DNA from: Ulvibacter sp. MAR_2010_11
GTDB taxonomy: Bacteria; Bacteroidota; Bacteroidia; Flavobacteriales; Flavobacteriaceae
DNA length: 64,000 nucleotides
NCBI RefSeq assembly: GCF_002813135.1
Contig: NZ_PHTY01000001.1
Location: forward strand, 2,599,501 to 2,663,500
Direction of reading: 5' to 3'
The position numbers and the translations under genes are program-made. Positions 54,541-63,974 of the stretch are shown here, one piece after another (position 1 is the first letter of the stretch; each line of letters begins with the position of its first letter). The notes under the pieces were generated by a model, which saw only the letters and a list, made by a program, of their open reading frames with translations, made no database searches and was not told the DNA's origin.

Positions 54541-55365
54541 TTACTTTTTAAAAGTAGTAACACCAAATTTTCTGGCTTCCGCCTTTGCCTGTGGTGCCCA
54601 CGCGGTAATATTATTAATTCGGGTATCGCTGGAAGGGTGTGTACTTAAAAACTCTGGGGGTGCATTTCCTCCTGCATTGGCCTTCATACGCTGCCAGAGT
54701 TCGGCGGCAACAATTGGATCGTATCCGGCAATTGCCATTAAAGTTAATCCAATCTGGTCGGCTTCACTTTCATGATTTCTACTAAAAGGCAGCATAACTC
54801 CTACAGTGGTTCCTATCCCGTATGCCTGATTGAAAATTTGCTGATTTTTAGGATCTTTACTTAGGGCTATATTTCCGGCCACTGCTCCCAATGATTGTAA
54901 TTGTCCTGCACTCATACGTTGTTGTCCGTGATTAGCAAGTGCATGCGCTACCTCATGGCCCATAATAGCAGCAATGCCGGCTTCATTTTTTGCAATAGGC
55001 AAAATTCCGGTGTAAAAAACTATTTTACCTCCGGGCATACACCAGGCGTTAACGGCAGGATCCTCCACCAAGTTATATTCCCATTGATAATTTTCTAAAT
55101 ATCCGGCGTATCCGTTAGCAGTCAACCATCGCTCTGAAGCCGCCGCGATTTTTTGTCCCACAGTGGTGATGCGCTGGGCGTCTGCTGTCCCCTTCACAAC
55201 CTTATGCTCTGTTAGAAATGATTGGTACTCCTGGAAAGCCATTGGAAAGATCTGCGAATTAGGCACCAGTGCCAGTGTCTGTTTTCCGGTAAACGGATTG
55301 GTTGTTGTGCAAGCCACGGCAAAGACAACAACAGCAAGTATGGAAAGTGTTTTTTTAAGTTTCAT
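54541..55365 (-). CDS. M48 family metalloprotease lipoprotein
   Basis: The 274-residue protein has a signal peptide ending VVFAVAC (C19, lipobox). The zinc motif HEVAH is at 137-141 (MGHEVAHALANHG), and a third ligand lies in NHESEADQIG near residue 202. This places it with the exported BepA/LoiP/Oma1-like peptidases that act in quality control of envelope proteins. The C-terminus ends in short repeats of THPSSDTRINN, also typical. Confidence 0.9.
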   Translation of the reverse strand: MKLKKTLSILAVVVFAVACTTTNPFTGKQTLALVPNSQIFPMAFQEYQSFLTEHKVVKGTADAQRITTVGQKIAAASERWLTANGYAGYLENYQWEYNLVEDPAVNAWCMPGGKIVFYTGILPIAKNEAGIAAIMGHEVAHALANHGQQRMSAGQLQSLGAVAGNIALSKDPKNQQIFNQAYGIGTTVGVMLPFSRNHESEADQIGLTLMAIAGYDPIVAAELWQRMKANAGGNAPPEFLSTHPSSDTRINNITAWAPQAKAEARKFGVTTFKK

Positions 55366-55577
55366 ATCAACTTTTTTTATTTATTTGTTTAAAAATAAGG
55401 ATATAAAAATTGAATAGTTATAAAAAAAATATAAAACAGTGGTGATCCTTTCAATTTTCGTTTAAGAGAGAAAATTATAGCCAAAATTTTATCGCAATTT
55501 TAAGAACATCTCATACGATTGATAGTATTTTTATAGAATGGAACAACTTTTGTACCATTCAAAAAAAATATACTCTT

Positions 55578-56081
55578 ATGAAACATTTAATTTTATCACT
55601 CTTGTTTACTTCTACTCTTTTACTCACATCCTGCGAAGGGGATCAGGGCCCTCCCGGAGACCCCGGAATTAATATTTTGGGACAGGTATTTGAGGTTACT
55701 GTAGATTTTACCGCTTCCAACAATTACGAACAGCTTATTGTCTTTCCCTCCAATGTAGAGGTATATGAAAGCGACGTGGTATTGGTATACCTTCTGGAAG
55801 GAGTTACATCCGGTGGAATTGATATTTGGAGTCAGTTACCACAGACATTTTTTGTGCCTCAGGGGACTCTGATTTATAATTTCGATTATACGTTTTTAGA
55901 CGTCCGATTGTATTTGTACGGAGATTTTTCAGATTTTTCTACGTTAGGTACACAATACACAAACGACCAAACGTTTCGAGTTGCAATAGTTCCTTCTGAA
56001 TTTGCCAATGCAAATTTGACCATGGATGAATTATTACAAAATTTACAAATTGAAACATCACAAATTCCTAAAATCGATTAA
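55578..56081 (+). CDS. lipoprotein with short collagen-like segment, unknown function
   Basis: The 167-residue protein has a lipobox (LLLTSC, C19), then a collagen-like stretch GDQGPPGDPG, then a beta-rich domain of about 130 residues with no recognisable motif. Similar short Gly-Pro stretches after the lipid anchor occur in other Bacteroidota lipoproteins and may be rigid spacers. It lies one base before the MsrB lipoprotein gene and appears cotranscribed with both msrB genes. Confidence 0.7.
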   Translation: MKHLILSLLFTSTLLLTSCEGDQGPPGDPGINILGQVFEVTVDFTASNNYEQLIVFPSNVEVYESDVVLVYLLEGVTSGGIDIWSQLPQTFFVPQGTLIYNFDYTFLDVRLYLYGDFSDFSTLGTQYTNDQTFRVAIVPSEFANANLTMDELLQNLQIETSQIPKID

Positions 56082-56082
56082 T

Positions 56083-56556
56083 ATGAAACAAATCAGTCTG
56101 TTACTCATAATTTTTGTAATTACAGGTTGTAATTCTTCAGCGCAGGATAAAAAAGAAACAGCTACGTATGCGGTGGTTAAAACCGAAGCAGAATGGAAGG
56201 CCGAACTTACCGATTTACAATTTCATATTTTACGTGAAGCCGGTACCGAACAGCCTTTTACAAGTGCGCTAAATAAAAATTACAGTCCGGGTGTCTACGT
56301 ATGTGCTGCATGCCAAACCCCCCTTTTTAAAAGTGAGTACAAATTTGATAGTGGAACAGGCTGGCCGAGTTTTGACAGAGAGATTAAAGGAAATGTAGCA
56401 TTTTCAACCGATTATAATTTGGGTTATGAGCGAGTTGAAGAACATTGTGCAGTATGCGGTGGGCATTTGGGACACGTCTTCGATGACGGTCCTCGCGACA
56501 CCACAGGCAAGAGACATTGCATTAATGGTGCTGCATTAGAATTTATTCCGAAATAA
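56083..56556 (+). CDS. msrB: peptide methionine-R-sulfoxide reductase, lipoprotein form
   Basis: The 157-residue protein has a lipobox (VITGC, C16), then an MsrB domain. Two zinc-binding CxxC pairs are present (YVCAACQTP and HCAVCGGHLGH), together with the GTGWPSFD core and the catalytic cysteine in RHCINGAALEF. It reduces Met-R-sulfoxide in envelope proteins. I chose ATG 56083 because it begins a clean lipoprotein signal. The frame's upstream extension overlaps the previous gene. Confidence 0.92.
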   Translation: MKQISLLLIIFVITGCNSSAQDKKETATYAVVKTEAEWKAELTDLQFHILREAGTEQPFTSALNKNYSPGVYVCAACQTPLFKSEYKFDSGTGWPSFDREIKGNVAFSTDYNLGYERVEEHCAVCGGHLGHVFDDGPRDTTGKRHCINGAALEFIPK

Positions 56557-56557
56557 A

Positions 56558-56959
56558 ATGAAAAATAAAAGTTATCCTTTACAGAAAACAGATGCACAAT
56601 GGTTGGAAGAGTTGGGTCCCGAACGCTTCCATATTTTACGCCAAAAAGGTACCGAACGTCCCTTTACCGGAAAATACAATCTGAATTTTGAATCGGGAGC
56701 CTATGTATGTGGCGCCTGTAAAACACCATTGTTTGAAAGCAACAGCAAGTTTGATCATGGTTGTGGATGGCCTTCATTTGATGAAGCTATAGCGGGAACA
56801 GTGGAATATATAAAAGACACCACACACGGAATGATTCGCACCGAAATATTATGCGCCAATTGTGGAAGTCATTTAGGTCATGTGTTTAATGACGGTCCCA
56901 CCAAAACTGGACAACGCTATTGTGTTAATTCACTTTCTGTGGATTTTAAAAACGAGTGA
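56558..56959 (+). CDS. msrB: peptide methionine-R-sulfoxide reductase, cytoplasmic form
   Basis: The 133-residue MsrB has no signal peptide. It has zinc CxxC pairs (YVCGACKTP and LCANCGSHLGH), the core GCGWPSFD and the catalytic cysteine in RYCVNSLSVDF. It lies one base after the lipoprotein MsrB, so the pair would repair oxidised methionine on both sides of the inner membrane. Confidence 0.93.
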   Translation: MKNKSYPLQKTDAQWLEELGPERFHILRQKGTERPFTGKYNLNFESGAYVCGACKTPLFESNSKFDHGCGWPSFDEAIAGTVEYIKDTTHGMIRTEILCANCGSHLGHVFNDGPTKTGQRYCVNSLSVDFKNE

Positions 56960-56980
56960 TTAAATCCGGCTTACAATTTT

Positions 56981-57029
56981 AAGCAGCAAACCTCAAGGCA
57001 GTTCTTTGAGATTTGCTGCTTATTTTTTT
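56981..57029 (+). terminator. terminator after the msrB pair
   Basis: AAGCAGCAAA and ATTTGCTGCTT pair, with an inner CTCAA/TTGAG stem, and ATTTTTTTG follows. Confidence 0.75.
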
Positions 57030-57069
57030 GTGGTTTTTTACTTCGTTACACTTTCATTTTGTAATTTCG

Positions 57070-57088
57070 TGTCATTATTAAAATGACA
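57070..57088. promoter_or_regulatory. perfect inverted repeat upstream of lpd
   Basis: TGTCATT and AATGACA pair around ATTAA, 12 bases before the lpd start codon. The position fits an operator at the transcript start or a small RNA hairpin over the ribosome site. Confidence 0.4.
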
Positions 57089-57100
57089 TAAATTTAGCGG

Positions 57101-58477
57101 ATGAGTAAATACGATATTATAGTTTTAGGAAGCGGACCGGGCGGTTACGTAGCAGCTATTAGAGCCTCTCAGTTGGGCCTCAAAACGGCAATAATTGAAA
57201 AAGAAAGTTTGGGTGGCGTGTGCTTAAACTGGGGATGTATCCCTACAAAAGCGCTTCTTAAAAGTGCCGAAGTGTTTAACTATCTGAAACATGCCGAGGA
57301 CTACGGACTCACCCTGAAAAATGCAGATAAAGATTTTGGGAAAGTAGTGGATCGTAGTCGAGGTGTTGCAGATGGGATGAGCAAAGGTGTCCAATTTTTA
57401 ATGAAAAAAAATAAAATCGATGTTATCAATGGTGTTGGAATGCTGAAGCCGGGTAAAAAAGTTGATGTCGACGGAAAAGAATATACGGCAGATCATATTA
57501 TAATCGCCACAGGCGCTCGCTCTCGTGAACTTCCCAACCTAAAACAGGATGGTAAGAAGGTAATTGGCTATCGTGAGGCAATGTCACTTAAAACACAGCC
57601 TAAGAGTATGATTGTGGTGGGTAGTGGTGCCATAGGAGTGGAATTTGCTCATTTTTATAATGCCATGGGCACTGAGGTTACCATCGTTGAATTTTTGCCA
57701 AATTTAGTTCCTCTGGAAGACGAAGACGTTTCAAAGCAATTTGAAAAATCCTTCAAGAAAGCAGGTATCAAGGTGATGACTTCATCTTCGGTTGAAAAAC
57801 TGGACACTTCAGGAAAAATGGTAAAAGCAACCGTAAAAACACAAAAAGGAGAAGAAATTTTAGAGGCCGAAGTAGTACTTTCAGCAGTAGGGATTGCTTC
57901 CAATTTACAAAATATAGGTCTGGAAGACGTTGGAATTGTTGTTGACAAAGATAAAATAATGGTGAACGACTGGTATCAGACCAACATTCCCGGCTACTAT
58001 GCCATTGGTGATATAGTTCCCGGTCCGGCGTTGGCACACGTCGCTTCTGCTGAAGGGATTACCTGTGTAGAAAAAATCGCAGGACTACATGTAGAAGCCA
58101 TCGATTACGGAAATATTCCGGGATGTACCTATGCTACGCCCGAAATTGCCAGCGTGGGAATGACCGAAAAGCAAGCAAAAGAAGCCGGATACGAATTGAA
58201 AGTAGGTAAGTTTCCATTTTCAGCAAGCGGAAAAGCTAGCGCTGCAGGAGCCAAAGATGGTTTTGTAAAGGTAATTTTTGATGCTAAATACGGAGAGTGG
58301 TTGGGCTGTCATATGATTGGTGCCGGAGTAACCGATATGATTGCTGAAGCCGTTTTGGGACGGAAACTGGAAACTACAGGCCACGAAGTATTAAAAACAA
58401 TTCACCCGCACCCTACCATGAGTGAAGCGGTTATGGAAGCTGTCGCCGATGCGTATGGCGAGGTGATACATTTATAA
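57101..58477 (+). CDS. lpd: dihydrolipoyl dehydrogenase (E3)
   Basis: The 458-residue FAD enzyme reoxidises lipoyl groups of the 2-oxoacid dehydrogenase and glycine cleavage complexes. It has the FAD motif GSGPGGYVAA, redox-active C41 and C46 (GGVCLNWGCIPTK), the NAD motif GSGAIGVEFAHF and the C-terminal H437/E442 pair in HPHPTMSEAV. No E1 or E2 genes are adjacent, so it could serve several complexes including the system of the gcvT gene in this window. Confidence 0.95.
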   Translation: MSKYDIIVLGSGPGGYVAAIRASQLGLKTAIIEKESLGGVCLNWGCIPTKALLKSAEVFNYLKHAEDYGLTLKNADKDFGKVVDRSRGVADGMSKGVQFLMKKNKIDVINGVGMLKPGKKVDVDGKEYTADHIIIATGARSRELPNLKQDGKKVIGYREAMSLKTQPKSMIVVGSGAIGVEFAHFYNAMGTEVTIVEFLPNLVPLEDEDVSKQFEKSFKKAGIKVMTSSSVEKLDTSGKMVKATVKTQKGEEILEAEVVLSAVGIASNLQNIGLEDVGIVVDKDKIMVNDWYQTNIPGYYAIGDIVPGPALAHVASAEGITCVEKIAGLHVEAIDYGNIPGCTYATPEIASVGMTEKQAKEAGYELKVGKFPFSASGKASAAGAKDGFVKVIFDAKYGEWLGCHMIGAGVTDMIAEAVLGRKLETTGHEVLKTIHPHPTMSEAVMEAVADAYGEVIHL

Positions 58478-58498
58478 AAAGAATATTTAATAAGATAT

Positions 58499-58530
58499 AA
58501 AGCGTTTCAAGTAATTGGGACGCTTTTTTA
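58499..58530. terminator. terminator between lpd and aroQ
   Basis: AAAGCGTTTC and GGGACGCTTT pair around an AAGTAATT loop with one G-T pair, flanked by A- and T-rich ends. It lies between convergent genes. Confidence 0.7.
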
Positions 58531-58950
58531 TTTGGCAGCCAAAAAGCTTTGTAGCGCCAGTTCGTAGCTTTGCAGACCAAAACCAAGAATAATGCCCTTG
58601 GCATTGGGTGAAATAAACGAGGTGTGTCGAAACTCTTCTCTGGAAAAAGTATTTGAAATATGCACTTCCACCACAGGAGTTTTAATGGCCTTGACGGTAT
58701 CCCCTATTCCCACCGAAGTATGTGTATATGCAGCGGCATTAAGTATAATTCCATCATAGGAATAGCCAACTTCCTGTAGCTTGTCTATTAGTTCGCCTTC
58801 GATATTGGATTGGTAATAAGACAAAGTCACCATTTTAAACTTCTCTTGCAGACGTTCAAAAAAATCCTGAAACGATTCATCTCCATAGATATCGTTTTCT
58901 CTTTTCCCGAGTAAGTTTAAGTTTGGTCCGTTGATGATGACTATTTTCAT
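58528..58950 (-). CDS. aroQ: 3-dehydroquinate dehydratase, type II
   Basis: The 140-residue protein is complete for the dodecameric type II family. It has INGPNLNLLGKRENDIYGDE with active-site Y22, ILNAAAYTHTS, and the conserved VEVHISN histidine and a final TSFISPNAKGII strand. It forms 3-dehydroshikimate in aromatic amino-acid synthesis. Confidence 0.94.
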   Translation of the reverse strand: MKIVIINGPNLNLLGKRENDIYGDESFQDFFERLQEKFKMVTLSYYQSNIEGELIDKLQEVGYSYDGIILNAAAYTHTSVGIGDTVKAIKTPVVEVHISNTFSREEFRHTSFISPNAKGIILGFGLQSYELALQSFLAAK

Positions 58951-58972
58951 ATTTCAAATATATAGAAATAAA

Positions 58973-59002
58973 AAAAGCGGAAGCTTGCACCTCCGCTTTT
59001 CT
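58973..59002 (-). terminator. terminator of the 59-kb barrel gene
   Basis: On the minus strand AAAAGCGGA and TCCGCTTTT pair and are followed by a T-run, 16 bases after the stop of the barrel gene. Confidence 0.75.
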
Positions 59003-59017
59003 GTGATTTAATAATTA

Positions 59018-59572
59018 TTAGTTAAAGAACCATCCTACAGAAAGGCTGATAACGCTGTTTTTTCCGGCAAAATCCTCTACAATATCATTAAAACCAATTA
59101 CATATCGAGCTTGAAAGAACAAGCCCATATCGGGTAATCTATATTGAGCACCTGCTCCAAAGCCCAAATCTAGTGTTTCGATATCATCAATATCTTCAGT
59201 TTCACCATCGAACTCCTGCTTTGCAGAAATATTAATTCCAACCTGTGGCCCTCCTTGAAGACTCAATCCATCGGCTACAGTAAAGTCAGCCATAATAGGA
59301 ATGTTAACGTAATCTAACTTTCCCTTCACGTCCTCAAATTCAAACCCTTGGGCAGAGTAAACAAGTTCAGGTTGCACTGCAAACAATTCAGAAATTCCAA
59401 TGTTTACAACACCCCCCACATGGAAACTTGTTCTTCCATCAAGATCATCGGCGTCATCTCCATTAATAGAAGCGAAGTTAGCACCGGCCTTAACTCCAAA
59501 GCTTACGCCTTGTGCATTGGCAGTTGTAAATCCAAAAACTGCAATAGCAGCCATAATAAGTAGTTTTTTCAT
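59018..59572 (-). CDS. outer-membrane beta-barrel protein, copy 1
   Basis: The 184-residue protein has a signal peptide (LLIMAAIAVFGFTTANAQ) and an eight-strand barrel pattern starting VSFGVKAGANFASINGDD and ending VISLSVGWFFN with a terminal aromatic residue. It belongs to the PorT/OmpA-like beta-barrel families abundant in Bacteroidota. No loop domain or enzyme motif is seen. It is a clear paralogue of the next gene. Confidence 0.85.
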   Translation of the reverse strand: MKKLLIMAAIAVFGFTTANAQGVSFGVKAGANFASINGDDADDLDGRTSFHVGGVVNIGISELFAVQPELVYSAQGFEFEDVKGKLDYVNIPIMADFTVADGLSLQGGPQVGINISAKQEFDGETEDIDDIETLDLGFGAGAQYRLPDMGLFFQARYVIGFNDIVEDFAGKNSVISLSVGWFFN

Positions 59573-59683
59573 AATTAAGTGTGTTTAGTTAATGAGATAA
59601 AGCTAATAAAATAAACAATACCAAGTATATAGGGCTATTGCCCTAATTGTCAACAGGGTTATTAACAATTTGATATTCAATAA

Positions 59684-59712
59684 ATAAGCCGCTTTACCTT
59701 CGTAAAACGGCT
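59684..59712 (-). terminator. weak terminator of the 60-kb barrel gene
   Basis: AGCCG and CGGCT enclose TTAC/GTAA arms in the gap between the two barrel genes. The following T-run is poor. Confidence 0.35.
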
Positions 59713-59735
59713 CGTAAATTTATACTGATTATAAA

Positions 59736-60290
59736 TTATAGGAATGAATATCCTATCGAAAGTGTAACGACACTATTCTTTGATTTTGAATCTCCAAAAT
59801 TTTCAAAAACATCAGAAAGACCAAAGTTGTATCTACCATCGACCCTAAGTCCAAGGGGTAAATCGTAACCTAGTCCTACTACTCCTGATAAGTCGAAATC
59901 TTTAGTAGCTGCATCGTTAAATATTTCTCCAAATAATGATTGTGTATTATCATCAACGATAAATCCAAATTGTGGTCCGGCTTGGATGTTAAGTCCTTGA
60001 AAAATGAAATATTTCAACACAATTGGTACATTGACATAATTTAATTCGAATTTTTCACCCTCAAATTCAGCTCCTTGCTGTGAATATAGCAAATCTGCTT
60101 GTAGCCCAACATTGTCGTTAAACTTTCCCCCTGCAAAAATACCGGCTACAAATCCTGTTCGATTGGACAGACCACTGGCGTCAGTTAAACTTGCAAAGTT
60201 TACCCCTGCCTTAACACCTAAATCGATTCCTTGTGCAGACGATGTCGTAAACATCCCAACTGCTAATGCAAATAAAATCAGTTTTTTCAT
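59736..60290 (-). CDS. outer-membrane beta-barrel protein, copy 2
   Basis: The 184-residue protein has the same length and plan as the preceding barrel: signal peptide (LILFALAVGMFTTSSAQ), start IDLGVKAGVNFASLTD, strand FELNYVNVPIVLKYF and end VVTLSIGYSFL. The two genes are about 160 bases apart and look like a tandem duplication that has diverged in the loops. The function is unknown. Confidence 0.85.
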   Translation of the reverse strand: MKKLILFALAVGMFTTSSAQGIDLGVKAGVNFASLTDASGLSNRTGFVAGIFAGGKFNDNVGLQADLLYSQQGAEFEGEKFELNYVNVPIVLKYFIFQGLNIQAGPQFGFIVDDNTQSLFGEIFNDAATKDFDLSGVVGLGYDLPLGLRVDGRYNFGLSDVFENFGDSKSKNSVVTLSIGYSFL

Positions 60291-60356
60291 AATGTTTTTT
60301 TTTTGTGTTTTAGTATTGACTTCTAAACGGCGAATCTAAAGAATTATTTTTAAATG

Positions 60357-60364
60357 TACTTTTG
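60357..60364 (+). promoter_or_regulatory. xerD promoter -7 element
   Basis: TACTTTTG fits the consensus. It overlaps a TTG at 60362 in the reading frame, so that codon cannot be the real start. Confidence 0.45.
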
Positions 60365-60391
60365 TTTTACGATTCTGAAATGCACAAAATC

Positions 60392-61291
60392 ATGAAATGG
60401 CAACAAGCGGTAACCGACTATAAACACTACTTGAAAATTGAGCGTGGCCTTTCTGAAAATTCTATTGCCAACTATGAACTGGATATCAAGAAGTTGATAC
60501 AATGGTTGGATGAAAACGAAATTATAATTTCTCCTGTTTCCATCTCTGAAGAAACAGTGCAACAATTTATCTACAACATTGCCAAAGCAGTAAATCCGAG
60601 ATCTCAAAGCAGGATAATTTCGGGATTACGCGGATTTTTCAACTATCTTATTTTTGAAGAATACCGAAAAACTAATCCGCTAGAACTAATTGAAAGTCCG
60701 AAAATAGGACGAAAACTTCCCGATACGCTCTCTACTTCAGAAATTGATGCGTTAATTGAAGCCATTGACCTAAGCAAGCCGCAAGGAGAGCGAAATCGGG
60801 CAATCCTGGAAACACTATACGGTTGTGGATTACGGGTTTCGGAAGCGACAAATCTTAAAATATCCGATCTGTTTTTTGAAGAAGGCTTTATAAAGGTAAC
60901 AGGAAAGGGTGATAAGCAACGCTTTGTTCCTATTGGAGATACTACCATAAAATACATCGAGTTGTACCGTATGGAAGTCCGTAATCATCAAGAAATCGCT
61001 CCCATGGCCAAAGACACGCTGTTTTTAAATCGAAGAGGAAAGGCACTTACGCGCGCTATGATTTTTACAATAGTGAAACAACTGGCTGTAAAAGCAGGAA
61101 TTCACAAGACTATAAGTCCGCATACCTTCAGACACTCCTTTGCCACACATTTATTGGAAAATGGTGCCGATTTGAGGGCGATTCAGCAAATGCTGGGACA
61201 TGAGAGTATTACTACCACCGAAGTCTACACACATATTGACAAAACGCATCTTACAGAGATAATTAATAGATATCATCCCAGGAAAGAATAA
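60392..61291 (+). CDS. xerD: tyrosine recombinase XerD-like
   Basis: The 299-residue protein has a SAM-like N-terminal domain (KHYLKIERGLSENS) and a catalytic domain with the full set R (CGLRVSEATNL), K (VTGKGDKQRFVP), HxxR (SPHTFRHSFATHL), H (LGHESITTT) and Y (VYTHID). It resolves chromosome dimers at dif. I chose ATG 60392 (MKWQQAV), with ATG 60380 as alternative. No integration signs surround it, so this is the housekeeping enzyme and not a phage integrase. Confidence 0.93.
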   Translation: MKWQQAVTDYKHYLKIERGLSENSIANYELDIKKLIQWLDENEIIISPVSISEETVQQFIYNIAKAVNPRSQSRIISGLRGFFNYLIFEEYRKTNPLELIESPKIGRKLPDTLSTSEIDALIEAIDLSKPQGERNRAILETLYGCGLRVSEATNLKISDLFFEEGFIKVTGKGDKQRFVPIGDTTIKYIELYRMEVRNHQEIAPMAKDTLFLNRRGKALTRAMIFTIVKQLAVKAGIHKTISPHTFRHSFATHLLENGADLRAIQQMLGHESITTTEVYTHIDKTHLTEIINRYHPRKE

Positions 61292-61387
61292 ATCGTCCGG
61301 TGAAGTTAAATAATCGCTAAAGTGGCAAATTCCTTTACATAGGCGTTTATTGTTTTGTATTTTCATAGAAACAAAAAAAGAAAGAAT

Positions 61388-62350
61388 ATGAAAATGCTGG
61401 AATTTGCCAATGGCGATACTTTTCATAGTATTGGTCTTGGCACATGGAAATCGAAAGGAAATGATTTAAAAATTGCTGTCAAAACAGCCTTAAATACGGG
61501 ATTTAGACACATTGATACTGCTGCTGTCTATGGAAATGAAGAAGTTATTGGTGAAGCCCTGGCTGAAGTTTTTTCGGAAGGAAAAATTTTCAGGGAAGAT
61601 GTCTTTATTACTTCAAAATTGTGGAACGATGCACACGGCGAAGGTCAGGTACTACCTGCTTTACAGAAATCCTTACAAAAACTGCAATTAGATTATCTGG
61701 ACTTGTATCTAATACATTGGCCGGTGGCCTTTAAACAAGGCATTGGCTCTCCTTCAGCTCCCAGCGACTATATTCCCTTGGAAGAACTACCAATCACGGT
61801 AACCTGGAAACAAATGGAAAAGGCTAAAGAATTAGGCTTGGTAAAACATATTGGGGTTTCCAACTTCAGTGTACAAAAATTAAAGGATCTGGTAAGCAAA
61901 GCAGTTATAAAGCCCGAAATGAATCAGGTGGAATTGCATCCCTTGCTTCAGCAAAATGATTTACTGGAGTATTGCAATTCTGAAAATATACTTTTAACCG
62001 CCTACTCGCCTCTAGGCTCCGGTGACAGATCTTCACAAATGAAAGCTGAAGATGAACCCAACTTAATGGAAATCGATTCAATTAAAGAGATTGCAAAAAA
62101 ACGCAGCGCCACTGCGGCTCAGGTTTTAATTAGCTGGAATACACATAGAGGATCAGCGGTTATTCCGAAATCCACGAGTAAAGAACACATTATTTCCAAT
62201 TTCAGGGCTGCAGATGTTGTCCTTGAAGAAGAAGATATGGAAACTATAGCCAAGCTGGATAAGCACTATCGATTTATTACCGGCAAATTTTTCGATTGTC
62301 CCGAAAAGGGGTATGAAAATGTTTATGACGAAAAGTTAGAAGTATCCTAA
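61388..62350 (+). CDS. aldo/keto reductase
   Basis: The 320-residue NADPH-dependent reductase has the barrel-family tetrad: D in HIDTAAVYGNE with Y four residues on, K in TSKLWND and H in LIHWPVA. GVSNFSVQKL and IPKSTSKEHI are the family's cofactor-side segments. The substrate is unknown. ATG 61388 is chosen since the ORF's upstream residues (MYFHRNKKRKN) are not family-like. Confidence 0.9.
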   Translation: MKMLEFANGDTFHSIGLGTWKSKGNDLKIAVKTALNTGFRHIDTAAVYGNEEVIGEALAEVFSEGKIFREDVFITSKLWNDAHGEGQVLPALQKSLQKLQLDYLDLYLIHWPVAFKQGIGSPSAPSDYIPLEELPITVTWKQMEKAKELGLVKHIGVSNFSVQKLKDLVSKAVIKPEMNQVELHPLLQQNDLLEYCNSENILLTAYSPLGSGDRSSQMKAEDEPNLMEIDSIKEIAKKRSATAAQVLISWNTHRGSAVIPKSTSKEHIISNFRAADVVLEEEDMETIAKLDKHYRFITGKFFDCPEKGYENVYDEKLEVS

Positions 62351-62408
62351 ATTACAATACCAATATATCCTGCCAGTCTTTCGGTAGGGTCTATAGCGTT
62401 GAAATAAC

Positions 62409-63974
62409 CTACTTTGCAATATTCACAGCGCGGGTTTCACGTATCACAGTAACTTTTACCTGCCCCGGATAGGTCATATCTGTCTGAATTTTTTGCGAGA
62501 TCTCAAAGGATAACTGTGCCGCTTTCTCGTCGGTCACCTTTTCACTTTCCACCATCACACGTAACTCACGTCCCGCTTGAATGGCATACGCTTTATTTAC
62601 ACCTCCAAATCCGAAGGCAATATCCTCCAGGTCTTTCAAGCGTTGTATATACGAATCCAGTACTTGTCTTCTGGCTCCGGGACGTGCGCCACTAATGGCA
62701 TCACATACCTGAACAATGGGAGACAGCAAACTGGTCATTTCAATTTCGTCGTGGTGAGCTCCAATAGCATTACATACTTCGGGTTTCTCTCCGTATTTTT
62801 CTGCCCATTGCATTCCGAGGATTGCATGAGGCACCTCTGTTTCTGTTTCAGGAACTTTTCCTATATCATGCAATAATCCTGCGCGTTTGGCCAGTTTTGG
62901 GTTTAAACCTAACTCAGACGCCATCACACCGCATAATTTCGCTACTTCACGTGAGTGTTGTAATAAATTTTGTCCGTAGGACGAACGATATTTCATTCTT
63001 CCCACCGCTTTAATCAATTCGGGTTGTAATCCGTGAATACCTAAATCGATTACGGTACGTTTTCCAACTTCGATTATCTCCTCTTCTATTTGTTTGGTGG
63101 TTTTCTTTACAATTTCTTCAATTCTAGCAGGGTGAATGCGTCCATCCGTCACCAGTTTGTGAAGTGACAAGCGGGCTACCTCTCTTCGAACCGAGTCGAA
63201 ACAAGAGAGTATAATTGCCTCAGGAGTGTCGTCTACTATAATTTCAACACCGGTGGCGGCTTCAATAGCACGAATATTTCGACCTTCTCTACCTATAATT
63301 CGGCCTTTAACATCATCACTTTCCAAATTAAATACCGACACGCAGTTTTCAACCGCTTCTTCGGTACCGATACGCTGTATGGTAGTGATAATAATTTTCT
63401 TCGCTTCCTGTTGTGCCGTCATTTTGGCTTCTTCCACCGAAGATTGAATATACGCCATTGCTCCTGCTTTGGCCTCTTCTTTAAGATTTTCGACGAGTTG
63501 CGCCTTGGCATCTTCTGCTGAAAGACTTGAGATTACCTCAAGTTGTTCTATCTGACTCCTATGCAGTTTATCAACATCGCTTTGTTTCTTTTCCAGGAAG
63601 GATAATTTTTCGGAATAATCCTTTTCTTGAGCTTCAACTTCAGAGCTAAGGCGCTTGTTTTTAGCCAGCTCATTGGAAACCTGAGACTCTTTGTCCCGTA
63701 TTCGTTTTTCAACCTCCGAGATTTTCTTTTCGCGGCTGAGGATTACTTTTTCGTGCTCCGATTTTAATTCAATAAATTTTTCCTTTGCCTGAAGTATTTT
63801 ATCTTTTTTGAGTGTTTCGGCCTCTGCTTTGGCCTCTTTTAAGATAGCAGCCGCATTTTTCTTTGCAGACTTGATGAGTCGGGATGCATTGTTTCTTTCA
63901 AAAAACTTTGCAATTAAAAAACCTACCGCTACACCTATGATTGATGCTATAATGAGCGTAATAATGTTATCCAT
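62409..63974 (-). CDS. rny: ribonuclease Y
   Basis: The 521-residue protein has an N-terminal membrane helix (about 3-22), a long coiled coil (about 25-190), a KH domain ([18 protein letters not shown]) and an HD domain with [10 protein letters not shown] and the metal pair at about 368-369 in LLHDIGKV. RNase Y begins mRNA decay by endonucleolytic cuts at the membrane. It is full length, and the start is 26 bases from the window edge. Confidence 0.96.
   Translation of the reverse strand: MDNIITLIIASIIGVAVGFLIAKFFERNNASRLIKSAKKNAAAILKEAKAEAETLKKDKILQAKEKFIELKSEHEKVILSREKKISEVEKRIRDKESQVSNELAKNKRLSSEVEAQEKDYSEKLSFLEKKQSDVDKLHRSQIEQLEVISSLSAEDAKAQLVENLKEEAKAGAMAYIQSSVEEAKMTAQQEAKKIIITTIQRIGTEEAVENCVSVFNLESDDVKGRIIGREGRNIRAIEAATGVEIIVDDTPEAIILSCFDSVRREVARLSLHKLVTDGRIHPARIEEIVKKTTKQIEEEIIEVGKRTVIDLGIHGLQPELIKAVGRMKYRSSYGQNLLQHSREVAKLCGVMASELGLNPKLAKRAGLLHDIGKVPETETEVPHAILGMQWAEKYGEKPEVCNAIGAHHDEIEMTSLLSPIVQVCDAISGARPGARRQVLDSYIQRLKDLEDIAFGFGGVNKAYAIQAGRELRVMVESEKVTDEKAAQLSFEISQKIQTDMTYPGQVKVTVIRETRAVNIAK

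Noticed and set aside
60392-61291. Tyrosine recombinase as sign of an integrated element
   Set aside because: The protein is a standard XerD with housekeeping neighbours. No attachment-site repeats, phage or transfer genes are nearby.
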